From assembly GCA_947247005.1 (NCBI GenBank), contig OX365953.1, forward strand, positions 30,316,784 through 30,380,783: a stretch of DNA of 64,000 nucleotides, read 5' to 3'. The notes below the pieces were generated by a model. The model had not been told where the DNA came from. It saw only the letters and a list, made by a program, of their open reading frames with translations, and did not search any database. Shown here one piece after another: positions 36,776-48,760 of this stretch (position 1 is its first letter; each line of letters begins with the position of its first letter). A program made the translations under genes and the position numbers. The stretch comes from Spisula solida (Eukaryota; Mollusca; Bivalvia; Venerida; Mactridae).

Positions 36776-36946
36776 CTGCTTCACAAGTAGGGGCTGCAGA
36801 CCATGTTCCTGCTCCACTGCAGAAAACTGTTTTAGCGCCGCGGAGTGTATAACCTTCATCACAGTCATATGCTACCACTTCTCCTTGTACATGACTTGCA
36901 GATGCGTTTGAACTCGAATACCCTACATCAGGTACACCATCACACA
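36776..36946 (-). CDS. CCP exon D'2 (sushi domain)
   Basis: 171-bp phase 1-1 exon with CDGVPDVGYSSSNASAS, VVAYDCDEGYTLRG, TVFCSGAGTW and APTCEAG. It translates identically to D'3. Confidence 0.9.
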
Positions 36947-37195
36947 CTGTGAAACAAATGCCTATTTATTATCGTCCCTTCAATATTTTTTGTGATGAAA
37001 GCCTAAAAAAACGGTTCCATTTTATAACTAAAGTTTGTTATGGTCTATTTAATCGTAGTTGGATCATACTTGTGAAACATGGTTATTTTACCTAGGATTA
37101 CTAATTGTAAAAACTTAATAAACTGTTTGGTGTTTAGTAAATTTAATTCAATTGAATATATGGGGTATTGGTTTAGATACTTATATGCACATGTA

Positions 37196-37788
37196 ATGCA
37201 TTTAGGGCCTCTGCTTGATATACTAACGTTTACTTTCCGTCACAAAACTTCTGTACTAACGATATATATGTACACTTCTGACTGACGTTCTCCCGATGTC
37301 CGTTTCATTATTTTGAAGGTTTGTTTAGACTTATTTCCTAGTTTCTGATAAAACTGTATATTTTCAAGCTATGATTTGTGCCGAATTATGGCGTGGTTGT
37401 CAAGCCGGTGCTGTTAGTTTTCACGTCATGTATTTAAAACGGACACACTAACACCAAAACCGCCGTTTATATCCACAGTTATTCAATGTTTTGACAACAT
37501 GTCCAGCTAATTTGACAAATGTTGGAGGGATATTTAATAGAATATTAGTCAAATGCTTTTCCATATCATACGGCGAAAACGGGCGACGTTTTTGATGTGC
37601 GGCGACATAGCGCGACACCTTATATTTAACGTTCTATAAATAAATCACTACGTATAGTAGAACATTTTATTTTACACCTACAGATCGGCATTAAATGCAC
37701 CCTAACGAATATGATATTCTTATGGATAGAATACGCAAAATTTACAAATTATAACATTTGTCTCATTTCTTTTTGATTACGCCACGTA
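37196..37788. mobile_element. 593-bp insertion next to the E' splice donor (copy 1)
   Basis: In the corresponding intron of unit 2 (20570s), gcacatgta is followed directly by tttatgaac. Here 593 bp separate them, with gta at both junctions. The insert ends 12 bp from the GT of exon E5 yet leaves the GTAAGT donor unchanged. No ORF and no terminal inverted repeat was recognised. The same insert is at 44346-44934. Confidence 0.65.
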
Positions 37789-37801
37789 TTTATGAACTTA
37801 C

Positions 37802-37975
37802 ATTTTAGACACACAGGTATTTCGTCGCTCCATATAGAATTAGCAGTGCACGTCAAACTCGATTCACCATCGAGACGATACCCCACGGCACATTCAAATG
37901 TAACTGTAGTACCAGGGACAATCGGGCCATTGATGGTGTAACTCCCATTTTCCGGGCCTTCAATCGGTCCACATT
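37802..37975 (-). CDS. CCP exon E5 (E' type, sushi domain)
   Basis: 174-bp phase 1-1 exon with CGPIEGPENGSYTING, FECAVGYRLDG, LTCTANSIW and IPVCLK. EGPENG replaces the EDLENG of the other copies. The donor GTAAGTTC is preserved despite the nearby insertion. Confidence 0.9.
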
Positions 37976-38594
37976 CTAAAAAACAAAGTGGAGCTGTTAT
38001 TCGAAATACATGTAAAATATTACACAATGGTACAGAATATGCTATTTTACAAATCACCCTTTTCGGAGTGGTGTAAGTAGGCCTGGGGTTCCATTATATG
38101 AACAAAAATGAGGAATAAAGGCAAATGCTCATACTGTACAAGTTTTGAAAGTTGGAAACTTATACATGCATTTCCAGCGCATCAACGCTGGTGTTCAGAA
38201 GCCCGTTAGTCAACCTTCCTTAATGCATGTATTGTTCACTTTATAGTTAACATAGAAAATTACAAATCAATATTTGGCCACTGTCCTTTTAGTGCAACTG
38301 TGTTTATTTTGTATGTGATCGGCAATTTCGTTATCCAGCATAAGGTTGCTACCAAATCGTATCTTTCTAAGTGTCATGCACATTCTCTTCTAACCTTGCC
38401 GTTGTTGTCCACTAGTATATTGTTGTTGCCTGGCTCTCGCTCCCTGTTTGACTGACTGAAGCGGCGTACTTTCGGAGTGTGATATTGTATTTATTTGTTT
38501 GCTTTGGCCATTGTCTGTTTTCGTGTGTCCTTTATGTGCATTTCGTGCCCTGATATTTCTGTTGGATGCTATCTCTGCCCATTGTATACGTATA

Positions 38595-39140
38595 CGCGAA
38601 CGACTCAGATATGGTATGAAAAATAATAGACGGATATGGTTCTGTGCTTTACACTGATGAAAGATCGGTCAATATAATTGGCATTGGCACTAGAAAACAA
38701 AAAACTAGCAATTGAAAATACACGAAGTCCAGATAATAAATCTAATACCTCTAGCTGCATACAAAAATATTACATTAAGTCAGACAGGGAAGGCAGCACT
38801 CAACTTAACCAGCCGAGCACAGAAAACATTAAAAACAAACAAGGCACAATGCCCAACTAAACAAGCGCGGATCCGCCCAAGTCAAAGCTGTCGAAAAGTA
38901 TAATACATTATAACTAGCTGAATGACCCAGTAGAAAAGATTCAGCAAACAAAAGGCGGAACGCCCACGCTGAATTACCTAGTTACAACAGTAAAACTGCT
39001 GAACTACATAGTTCTCAAAAGTTAGAAAACAGTATTAAAACAGGATAGGGTACGAATAGTGCGAACGAACCAGAAAGGGGTCGAAACACAAATAACCGTA
39101 CTCTCCAATTGGCGCTATTGCTATTTTTAGACAGGAGAAT
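38595..39140. repeat. Compound dispersed repeat in the E'-C intron (copy 1)
   Basis: Contains gcgaacgactcagatatgg, gatgaaagatcggtcaatat and aatacacgaagtcc, then the ~55-bp module (38772-38835), then gggtacgaatagtgcgaacg. The same words in the same order, minus the module, recur at 52858-53300. The module thus looks inserted into an older repeat. Confidence 0.6.
38772..38835 (+). repeat. Dispersed ~55-bp module (copy 3)
   Basis: cattaagtcagacagggaag, gcagcactcaacttaaccag and ccgagcacagaaaacattaa. The last part is shared with the copies at 45916 and 62438 but not with those at 9094 and 23119. Confidence 0.7.
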
Positions 39141-39557
39141 CCAAAACCAGCGTACAGCGAGGCAAATGTGATAATGTAAAACGGGTATATGAAACGCTCG
39201 TGTGTTAAAAGAATGAATTTTATTATATATTTAAACTCTCGCCCAATCAGTTTATCATATTGATTGAAACAAATATATAATGACCAGTCAATAGACGTTT
39301 TTCCAATAGTAAATATGTATTGAAAAGGGGAGGTATTGCAAATCTAGGTACGTGATTACTATTTTCAACAAACGCTGTGATAATATGAAATAAGCTAACA
39401 CTAGGATCACTGATGCAAACGTATCTAAAGCAATCCAACAAAGCAAAAATTAAAATCCAAATAAACTTAGGAAGAGGAGACACCTCATGCAGATTCAAGT
39501 AAACCCAATGAATACGATGTGCTTGTTTAGAATTAATTAGTGTAATGCAAATTTAAC

Positions 39558-39680
39558 CTCTCTCGCAGGAATCCTCCTTAGAAGCATACCCGTCTTTACA
39601 ATTGCATTTCGCAGGACTACCAGTACATTCTGCATTAGAATCAGAACAGACCGGATGTAAGGCACATTCCTGGCCAATAC
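39558..39680 (-). CDS. EGF-like exon C4
   Basis: 123-bp phase 1-1 exon, protein identical to C1-C3 apart from a silent TGC/TGT change in the CNC motif. It lies just below the 695-bp insertion in its upstream intron. Confidence 0.88.
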
Positions 39681-39808
39681 CTGCAAATAAATAACCATAA
39701 TGCATGACTCAAATAAGTCTGATATAGGTCCAATTATCTTACGTTTTCGACAAGTACGCGTACATGTAATACCAAATGTAATGTTGAACTTCATGTATAC
39801 GTACGATT

Positions 39809-40503
39809 CTAACACGATCTGCGGATTAATCGTTTAAATATAGAGCGGACCTAACAATGTATTATTACCCCCATAAAACATACCTATCAAATTGGCTGTT
39901 TCTATTTACGCCCAGTATCACGTGACATATTTATGAATGAATGAACGTAAACTTTATAGTAATATTTTCTACGAGTCACGATGACAAGGCGAGTTGCACG
40001 ATAATCCAGTGTTACAGCTATGACGCATCTATTTTTAGAAACTCCAATATACTCTAGAAACCAAGTTTTATTAAAGCTTCTAATAATCAATTCATTTATA
40101 TTTTTCATTTTATGAAATAGATACCATATACTCGTGTTATTAAAATGGTTTCAATGTTTAAAATGTGGTATTTCCTTCAGACAATTACGAAGGTCGTTTT
40201 CATTAACGAGGGAGGTAATTGTACCAGCTTATAAGCCACTCAATTTCAGCGTGGAATTATGTTCAATGTCAAATGGGTGAAAATGGAATGCGCGCAGTTA
40301 AATAGTGCGGGATATTATCGTATTTAGAATCGAAATAAAAACTCTGTTCTTGTATATTGTCGTTGAATAAAACACGGGCACTTGTTCGGATGCGGAAAAT
40401 TAAATCACTCGTGCTACGCACTCGTGATTTAATTTTTCCGCACCCGAACTCCTGCCCGTGTTTTATTCACCGACAATAAACGCGAACAGATTTTTATTTC
40501 TTA
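39809..40503. mobile_element. 695-bp insertion containing a 124-bp palindrome (copy 1)
   Basis: Splits the gtacgatttaagtatgg sequence that is continuous in units 1-3, with ATT at both edges. Near its right end, 40355-40478 is a near-perfect palindrome (arms include gaataaaacacgggca, gcggaaaa and ttaaatcac around a short tcgtgctacgcactcg centre). No ORF of note. An identical-length copy is at 46954-47648, so it predates the 7.15-kb duplication. Confidence 0.65.
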
Positions 40504-41106
40504 ATTTAAGTATGGAGAAAACCATTTTACAGCGTCAATCGAGACTGTGGTTCATCAACGGATCTGCTCACAAATCTTCTGTATTTTTATATAGAGGAGG
40601 GTGTATCACAAAGTTCATTCACGGGCCTGTCATTTGTTTAGTCCTTGACCGATTTTCGTAAAAATTACACCCAGTTAAAACAACTTAATGTTTTACACTC
40701 ATTGAATGTCCTAGAGCAATAGATCTCATATAAGCGAATGTTCAAGCTGGTTAATAAAACTGAAGTTATGAAACAAAATATATAAAGAAGTGTCACAAAT
40801 CTATGTCCGAATTGGAGATAAACAAATCTTCAAAACTAACCAATTGATTTACAGGGTGCGCATTTAACGTTGCGCATTAGTTCCCGGTACGTAATAAACG
40901 CTAGACAGACTGGGCACACATGGTCACACGCTTCTGCAAGTTGTGTCGTTATATACACGCTACTTCATTCTTTTTACAATGGCAATCATTCAAAAAGATA
41001 ATATTAATCTCATTGACCAAGCAATATGATATTGACACATTGAGTAGTATTAGAGCTTTTGACGATATATCATTTAACGTAATGGCAATAAAATAAAATG
41101 CAATAC

Positions 41107-41277
41107 CTGCTTCACAGGTAGGGGCTGTAGACCATTTTCCTGCTTCACTGCAGACAACTGTATTAACGCCGTTGATGGAATACCCTTCATCACATTCATA
41201 TGCTACGACTTCTCCTTGTACATGACTTGCAGATGCGCTTGAACTCGAATACCCTACATCAGGTACAGCATCACATA
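41107..41277 (-). CDS. CCP exon D4 (sushi domain)
   Basis: 171-bp phase 1-1 exon with PDVGYSSSS, VVAYECDEGY, VVCSEAGKW and APTCEAG. The codon for the last cysteine has a silent flank change (ACC for ACT) relative to D5. Confidence 0.9.
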
Positions 41278-42139
41278 CTGTGAAACAAGTGCGTATTTAT
41301 CATCTTCAGTTCTATAATTGTGTTATTGACGAAAGCATACTTTAACGGTTGCATTTCATAAGACATTAGTCTGTTATGGTCAATTTATTCGTAGTTGGAT
41401 CACACCATGATTTGAATTGAGTGGTATATCATAACCGACTTATATCCAAACATCCCGACTGAAACGTAGGATCCATCTATAATTGGATCGTTGTTGGCAA
41501 TGTGCCAAACATATGTATATTAAAGAAACATTAATATTGAAGACTACTGAAAACAATGTTATTTTAGTAAGTTGTGCCATACCACATAATTTTTTTAATT
41601 TCTGGAATATGTTTTTTTACAAAGGCCCTTGATTCATCTCAGCATAAATTTGCAATTTGAATGAAGGCACACGAATTGCGTGTCGTTGAATGGTGAGTTA
41701 ATCGACAAGAGTCAAGTAAATAACATGTGCGAGTAGACCGCGGAAAATCGCGCATGGGTGTTTAACCTTATCATGACGCAACATGTTCATGCATCTAAAA
41801 TATAGCTGGTTGGTATTAGGCGGAATCGATTAAATGTGTTTGTAGATACGAGTATAATTGTGTTGCTCATACAAATGAAACTTTTTACCATAATGCGCTG
41901 CTACATGTAATAACTGGATTGTAATTATTATACATTGTTATTGGATAGGTTAAGATTTATTTTGTAATGTTTGAGCATAATATGTACAGTACCAGATATG
42001 CATTTTTTTCTTTTTAATAATACTAAGAAATTAGCCAGTTCTTATAAATTAAATAAACTGGTGTTCAGTAAATTTAATTAAATTGAAAATATGGGGTATT
42101 GGTTTAGTTACTTATACGCACATGTAGTTATGAACTTAC

Positions 42140-42313
42140 ATTTTAGACACACAGGTATTTCGTCGCTCCATATAGAATTATCAGTGCACGTCAATATCGA
42201 TTCACCATCGAGACGATACCCCTCGGCACATTCAAATGTAACTGTAGCACCAGGGACAATCGGGCCATTGATGGTGTAACTCCCATTTTCTAGGTCTTCA
42301 ATCACTCCACATT
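42140..42313 (-). CDS. CCP exon E6 (sushi domain)
   Basis: 174-bp phase 1-1 exon with CGVIEDLENGSYTING, GATVTFECAEGY, LTCTDNSIW and IPVCLK. Partner of E4 in the 7.15-kb tandem pair, differing at three residues (CAAIED to CGVIED, TIDG to TING). Confidence 0.9.
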
Positions 42314-43287
42314 CTAAAAAACAAAGTGGAGCTGTTATTCGAAATACAATATTACACGTGTCAATACATGTACAAACAATAGTACAGAATATACGTACTT
42401 AACCTAAAATTAAGCTAAAACATAGATTATCATGCAACGTTGTGTGCTATTATGACAGAAATTATCTCTCCTTTATCCCAATTTGCCGTGATGACGCACT
42501 TTTGATAGCAAGGGGGCAAAGATCGGCTCTGGATCGCTCACTTGAATAATTGGCAAAAGTTTAGTCAATATATCATTAATTTATTCCATATATATATTAG
42601 TAAAACAGGGTCAGGATAGTCCCAGGTTATATGAACACTCATTCTAAATGGGTACAGGCAACCTAAGTAATATTTCTTAATTTCACGGAAAGTGAATGAA
42701 AATGTAGCATATACTTCACGCAGTGTGGTTTCATATTATGTACTCAGTGACTTAATTTTCTATCCCGAATTACCAATATTAACACTACATGATAAATATT
42801 ATGCCAAATTTACATGACTATCCAGTGCAAAATGCGATCCTCATCACAGTGTAAGGTGTAAGCATAGACAGGATGCGCATAAATTACCCTATGAAATGTC
42901 CTTAAAGGTTGGAGCTGACTGAAAACAGTGAGTTTAACATTTTAGGTATTATTTGTTCTGTGTCGGAAATATAAAAGTGTGTTTCAGTGTATGTATGGAT
43001 CATATTGGTGCGCACACAATTTTATATTATGGCGCGTTACTCCGTTGGGTTGAGGTACAGCATATGTCCTTTGGATGTTTCGTCGTTTAAACTGTACATT
43101 TTGGTGCCAAATTGTCAACTGGCGAATCATTTATGAATTTTAAAACATTCCATTTTGACATGCTCCGTGGGCTGTCTACAATTATAGATTTATTTTGTAA
43201 ATATTTAAGGTATAGACAGAATCTCAAAACTTCCCAGACAACCTTCGGTCCTGTCTAAAATTAATTTAGTATAATACAATTTTTTAC

Positions 43288-43413
43288 CTCTTTCGCAGGT
43301 ACCATCTTTAGAAGCATATCCGTCTTGACATTTGCATATCATGGGATTACCTGTGCATTCCGCATAATCATCAGAACATGCTGCCTGGTTTAAGGAACAC
43401 GCAAGGTCAAGAC
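43288..43413 (-). CDS. EGF-like exon C'3
   Basis: 126-bp phase 1-1 exon, LDLACSLNQAACSDDY, MICKCQDGY, GTCERG; cysteine spacing 6, 6, 6, 1, 10. Confidence 0.88.
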
Positions 43414-43730
43414 CTGCAAATAAATAACACCAATACATGATTTTAAACAAGTCTAATATGGGTCAAATTAACTTACTTTTTAAAACAGCAATACCGAATT
43501 TAATGTTGAATGTCATACATATGTTCTATTTAAGCATGAAGCAAAATCGTTTTACAGTGTGAATCAAAACTGCGCTTACGTCCAAATAAGGCATCTGACT
43601 GAACATTATGGTAGGTAATCTCCTGCCTATACCACCTATGTCCAACGTCCTGGATAAACTTACATAATTCACGCGTACGCCGTTACTATATGTTAAAGTG
43701 TAACTATGCCATTGTAATAACTGAATTGGC

Positions 43731-43814
43731 ATATCGAGGGCTCAGCGCAAAAATATTGTACATCCCTATATAAATTGATGTAGGTATCATAGTTTTGCAC
43801 CGAGCCCTCGATAT
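43731..43814. repeat. Imperfect hairpin in the D'-C' intron (copy 3)
   Basis: Arms atatcgagggctcagcgcaa and tgcaccgagccctcgatat. It pairs better than copy 2 at 36581. Confidence 0.62.
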
Positions 43815-43925
43815 TCAAATGTTAAAACCTCGTTTCCTAAGCAATATGATTTTGACTCATTGAGTAGTTTTAGAGCCACTTACGATATATTCATGAACGT
43901 AATGACAATTTTAAAAATGCGATAC

Positions 43926-44096
43926 CTGCTTCACAAGTAGGGGCTGCAGACCATGTTCCTGCTCCACTGCAGAAAACTGTTTTAGCGCCGCGGAGTGTAT
44001 AACCTTCATCACAGTCATATGCTACCACTTCTCCTTGTACATGACTTGCAGATGCGTTTGAACTCGAATACCCTACATCAGGTACACCATCACACA
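43926..44096 (-). CDS. CCP exon D'3 (sushi domain)
   Basis: 171-bp phase 1-1 exon, same translation as D'2 (CDGVPDVGYSSSN, VAYDCDEGY, VFCSGAGTW, PTCEAG). Confidence 0.9.
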
Positions 44097-44345
44097 CTGT
44101 GAAACAAATGCCTATTTATTATCGTCCCTTCAATATTTTTTGTGATGAAAGCCTAAAATAACGGTTCCATTTCATAACTATAGTTTGTTATGGTCTATTT
44201 AATCGTAGTTGGAACATACTTGTGAAACATGGTTATTTTACCTAGGATTACTAATTGTAAAAACTTAATAAACTGTTTGGTGTTTAGTAAATTTAATTCA
44301 ATTGAATATATGGGGTATTGGTTTAGATACTTATATGCACATGTA

Positions 44346-44934
44346 ATGCATTTAGGACCTCTGCTTGATATACTAACGTTTACTTTCCGTCACAAAACTT
44401 CTGTACTAACGATAAATATGTATACTTCTGACTGACGTTCTCCCGATGTCTGTTTCATTATTTTGAAGGTTTGTTTAGACTTTTTTCCTAGTTTCTGATA
44501 AAACTGTATATTTTCAAGCTATGATTTGTGCCGAATTATGGCGTGGTTGTCAAGCCGGTGCTGTTAGTTTCCACGTCATGTATTTAAAACGGACACACTA
44601 ACACCAAAACCGTTTATATCCACAGTTATTCAATGTTTTGACAACATGTCCAGCTAATTTGACAAATGTTGGAGGGATATTTAATAGAATATTAGTCAAA
44701 TGCTTTTCCATATCATACGGCGAAAACGGGCGACGTTTTTGATGTGCGGCGACATAGCGCGACACCTTATATTTAACGTTCTATAAATAAATCACTACGT
44801 ATAGTAGAACATTTTATTTTACACCTACAGATCGGCATCAAATGCACCCTAACGAATATGATATTCTTATGGTTAGAATACGCAAAATTTACAAATTATA
44901 ACATTTGTCACATTTCTTTTTCATTACGCCAGTA
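44346..44934. mobile_element. 589-bp insertion next to the E' splice donor (copy 2)
   Basis: Copy of 37196-37788 carried along by the 7.15-kb duplication, with small indels (for example loss of three bases at aaccg/tttatatcc). It is again close to an intact donor. Confidence 0.65.
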
Positions 44935-44947
44935 TTTATGAACTTAC

Positions 44948-45121
44948 ATTTTAGACACACAGGTATTTCGTCGCTCCATATAGAATTAGCAGTGCACGTC
45001 AAACTCGATTCACCATCCAGACGATACTCCTCGGCACATTCAAATGTAACTATAGCACCAGGGACAATCGGGCCATCGGTGGTGTAACTCCCATTTTCTA
45101 GGTCTTCAATCGGTCCACATT
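44948..45121 (-). CDS. CCP exon E7 (E' type, sushi domain)
   Basis: 174-bp phase 1-1 exon with CGPIEDLENGSYTTDG, GAIVTFECAEEY, LTCTANSIW and IPVCLK. The Gly of the GY pair after C2 is replaced by Glu (AEEYRLDG), the only copy with this change at a usually conserved sushi position. Confidence 0.88.
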
Positions 45122-45738
45122 CTAAAAAACAAAGTGGAGCTGTTATTCGAAATACATGTACAATATTACACAATGGTACAGAATCTGCTATTTTACAAAT
45201 CACCCTTTTCGGAGTGGTGTAAGTAGGCCTGGGGTTCTATTATATGAACAAAAATGAGGAATAAAGGCAAATGCTCATACTGTACAAGTTTTGAAAATTG
45301 GAAACTTATACATGCATTTCCAGCGCATCAACGCTGGTGTTCAGAAGCCCGTTAGTCAACCTTCCTTAATGCATGTATTGTTCACTTTATAGTTAACATA
45401 GAAAATTACAAATCAATATTTGGCCACTGTCCTTTTAGTGCAACTGTGTTTATTTTGTATGTGATCGGCAATTTCGTTATCCAGCATAAGGTTGCTACCA
45501 AATCGTATCTTTCTAAGTGTCATGCACATTCTCTTCTAACCTTGCCGTTGTTGTCCACTAGTATATTGTTGTTGCCTGGCTCTCGCTCACTGTTTGACTG
45601 ACTGAAGCGGCATACTTTCGGAGTGTGATATTGTATTTATTTGTTTGCTTTGGCCATTGTCTGTTTTCGTGTGTCCTTTATGTGCATTTCGTGCCCTGAT
45701 ATTTCTGTTGGATGCTATCTCTGCCCATTGTATACGTA

Positions 45739-46285
45739 TACGCGAACGACTCAGATATGGTATGAAAAATAATAGACGGATATGGTTCTGTGCTTTACAC
45801 TGATGAAAGATCGGTCAATATAATTGGCATTGGCACTAGAAAAACAAAACTAGCAACTGAAAATACACGAAGTCCAGATAATAAATCTAATACCTCTAGC
45901 TGCATACAAAAATATTACATTAAGTCAGACAGGGAAGGCAGCACTCAACTTAACCAGCCGAGCACAGAAAACATTAAAAACACACAAGGCACAATGCCCA
46001 ACTAAACAAGCGCGGATCCGCCCAAGTCCAAGCTGTCGAAAAGTATAATACATTATAACTAGCTGAATGACCCAGTAGAAAAGATTCAGCAAACAAAAGG
46101 CGGAACGCCCACGCTGAATTACCTAGTTACAACAGTAAAACTGCTGAACTACATAGTTCTCAAAAGTTAGAAAACAGTATTAAAACAGGATAGGGTACGA
46201 ATAGTGCGAACGAACCAGAAAGGGGTCGAAACACAAATAACCGTACTCTCCAATTGGCGCTATTGCTATTTTTAGACAGGAGAAT
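45739..46285. repeat. Compound dispersed repeat in the E'-C intron (copy 2)
   Basis: Positional copy of 38595-39140 within the 7.15-kb pair, including the nested ~55-bp module at 45916-45980. Confidence 0.6.
45916..45980 (+). repeat. Dispersed ~55-bp module (copy 4)
   Basis: cattaagtcagacagggaag through ccgagcacagaaaacattaa, as in copy 3. Confidence 0.7.
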
Positions 46286-46702
46286 CCAAAACCAGCGTAC
46301 AGCGAGGCAAATGTGATAACGTAAAACGGGTATATGAAACGCTCGTGTGTTAAAAGAATGAATTTTATTATATATTTAAACTCTCGCCCAATCAGTTTAT
46401 CATATTGATTGAAACAAATATATAATGACCAGTCAATAGACGTTTTTCCAATAGTAAATATGTATTGAAAAGGGGAGGTATTGCAAATCTAGGTACGTGA
46501 TTACTATTTTCAACAAACGCTGTGATAATATGAAATAAGCTAACACTAGGATCACTGATGCAAACGTATCTAAAGCAATCCAACAAAGCAAAAATTAAAA
46601 TCCAAATAAACTTAGGAAGAGGAGACACCTCATGCAGATTCAAGTAAACCCAATGAATACGATGTGCTTGTTTAGAATTAATTAGTGTAATGCAAATTTA
46701 AC

Positions 46703-46825
46703 CTCTCTCGCAGGAATCCTCCTTAGAAGCATACCCGTCTTTACAATTGCATTTCGCAGGACTACCAGTACATTCTGCATTAGAATTAGAACAGACCGGA
46801 TGTAAGGCACATTCCTGGCCAATAC
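46703..46825 (-). CDS. EGF-like exon C5
   Basis: 123-bp phase 1-1 exon as C4, with one replacement, VCSNSNAE for VCSDSNAE (GAT to AAT). All six cysteines are present. Confidence 0.88.
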
Positions 46826-46953
46826 CTGCAAATAAATAACCATAATGCATGACTCAAATAAGTCTGATATAGGTCCAATTATCTTACGTTTTCGACAAGT
46901 ACGCGTACATGTAATACCAAATGTAATGTTGAACTTCATGTATACGTACGATT

Positions 46954-47648
46954 CTAACACGATCTGCGGATTAATCGTTTAAATATAGAGCGGACCTAAC
47001 AATGTATTATTACCCCCATAAAACATACCTATCAAATTGGCTGTTTCTATTTACGCCCAGTATCACGTGACATATTTATGAATGAATGAACGTAAACTTT
47101 ATAGTAATATTTTCTACGAGTCACGATGACAAGGCGAGTTGCACGATAATCCAGTGTTACAGCTATGACGCATCTATTTTTAGAAACTCCAATATACTCT
47201 AGAAACCAAGTTTTATTAAAGCTTCTAATAATCAATTCATTTATATTTTTCATTTTATGAAATAGATACCATATACTCGTGTTATTAAAATGGTTTCAAT
47301 GTTTAAAATGTGGTATTTCCTTCAGACAATTACGAAGGTCGTTTTCATTAACGAGGGAGATAATTGTACCAGCTTATAAGCCACTCAATTTCAGCGTGGA
47401 ATTATGTTCAATGTCAAATGGGTGAAAATGGAATGCGCGCAGTTAAATAGTGCGGGATATTATCGTATTCAGAATCGAAATAAAAACTCTGTTCTTGTAT
47501 ATTGTCGGTGAATAAAACACGGGCACTTGTTCGGATGCGGAAAATTAAATCACTCGTGCTACGCACTCGTGATTTAATTTTTCCGCACCCGAACTCCTGC
47601 CCGTGTTTTATTCACCGACAATAAACGCGAACAGATTTTTATTTCTTA
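46954..47648. mobile_element. 695-bp insertion containing a 124-bp palindrome (copy 2)
   Basis: Same length and edges as 39809-40503. The palindrome is at 47500-47623. Its left arm reads gtcggtgaataaaac, pairing fully with gttttattcaccgac, whereas copy 1 has gtcgttgaata. Confidence 0.65.
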
Positions 47649-48251
47649 ATTTAAGTATGGAAAAAACCATTTTACAGCGTCAATCGAGACTGTGGTTCAT
47701 CAACGGATCTGCTCACAAATCTTCTGTATTTTTATATAGAGGAGGGTGTATCACAAAGTTCGTTCACCGGGCCTGTCATTTGTTTAGTCCTTGACCGATT
47801 TTCGTAAAAATTACACCCAGTTAAAACAACTTAATGTTTTACACTCATTGAATGTCCTAGAGCAATAGATCTCATATAAGCGAATGTTCAAGCTGGTTAA
47901 TAAAACTGAAGTTATGAAACAAAGTATATAAAGAAGTGTCACAAATCTATGTCCGAATTGGAGATAAACAAATCTTCAAAACTAACCAATTGATTTACAG
48001 GGTGCGCATTTAACGTTGCGCATTAGTTCCCGGTACGTAATAAACGCTAGACAGACTGGGCACACATGGTCACACGCTTCTGCAAGTTGTGTCGTTATAT
48101 ACACGCTACTTCATTCTTTTTACAATGGCAACATTCAAAAAGATGATATTAATCTCATTGACCAAGCAATATGATATTGACACATTGAGTAGTATTAGAG
48201 CTTTTGACGATATATCATTTAACGTAATGGCAATAAAATAAAATGCAATAC

Positions 48252-48422
48252 CTGCTTCACAAGTAGGGGCTGTAGACCATTTTCCTGCTTCACTGCAGAC
48301 AACTGTATTAACGCCGTTGATGGAATACCCTTCATCACATTCATATGCTACGACTTCTCCTTGTACATGACTTGCAGATGCGCTTGAACTCGAATACCCT
48401 ACATCAGGTACAGCATCACATA
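48252..48422 (-). CDS. CCP exon D5 (sushi domain)
   Basis: 171-bp phase 1-1 exon, same protein as D4. It is the highest-coordinate exon of unit 3. No E exon follows, and unit-3 similarity ends about 340 bp upstream in transcript terms, at 48760. Confidence 0.9.
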
Positions 48423-48760
48423 CTGTGAAACAAGTGCGTATTTATCATCTTCATTTCTATAATTGTGTTATTGACGAAAGCATACTTTAACGGTTGCATT
48501 TCATAAGACATTAGTCTGTTATGGTCGATTTATTCGTAGTTGGATCACACCATGATTTGAATTGAGTGGTATATCATAACCGACTTATATCCAAACATGC
48601 CGACTGAAAAGTAGGATCCATCTATAATTGGATCGTTGTTGGCAATGTGCCAAACATATGTATATTAAAGAAACATTAATATTGAAGACTACTGAAAACA
48701 ATGTTATTTTAGTAAGTTGTGCCATACCACATAATTGTTTTAATTTCTGGAATATGTTTT

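Larger units (their letters stand above)
24314..48760. repeat. Tandem segmental duplication unit 3 (five triplets, last one lacking E)
   Basis: Starts with the same taggtaggatgg sequence. It holds A, B, the LINE, then C D E C' D' E' C D E C' D' E' C D, and lacks F and G. Within it, about 34.1-41.6 kb and 41.3-48.76 kb are a further tandem pair with a period of about 7,145-7,150 bp. Similarity ends after aatttctggaatatgttt at about 48760. Confidence 0.85.
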
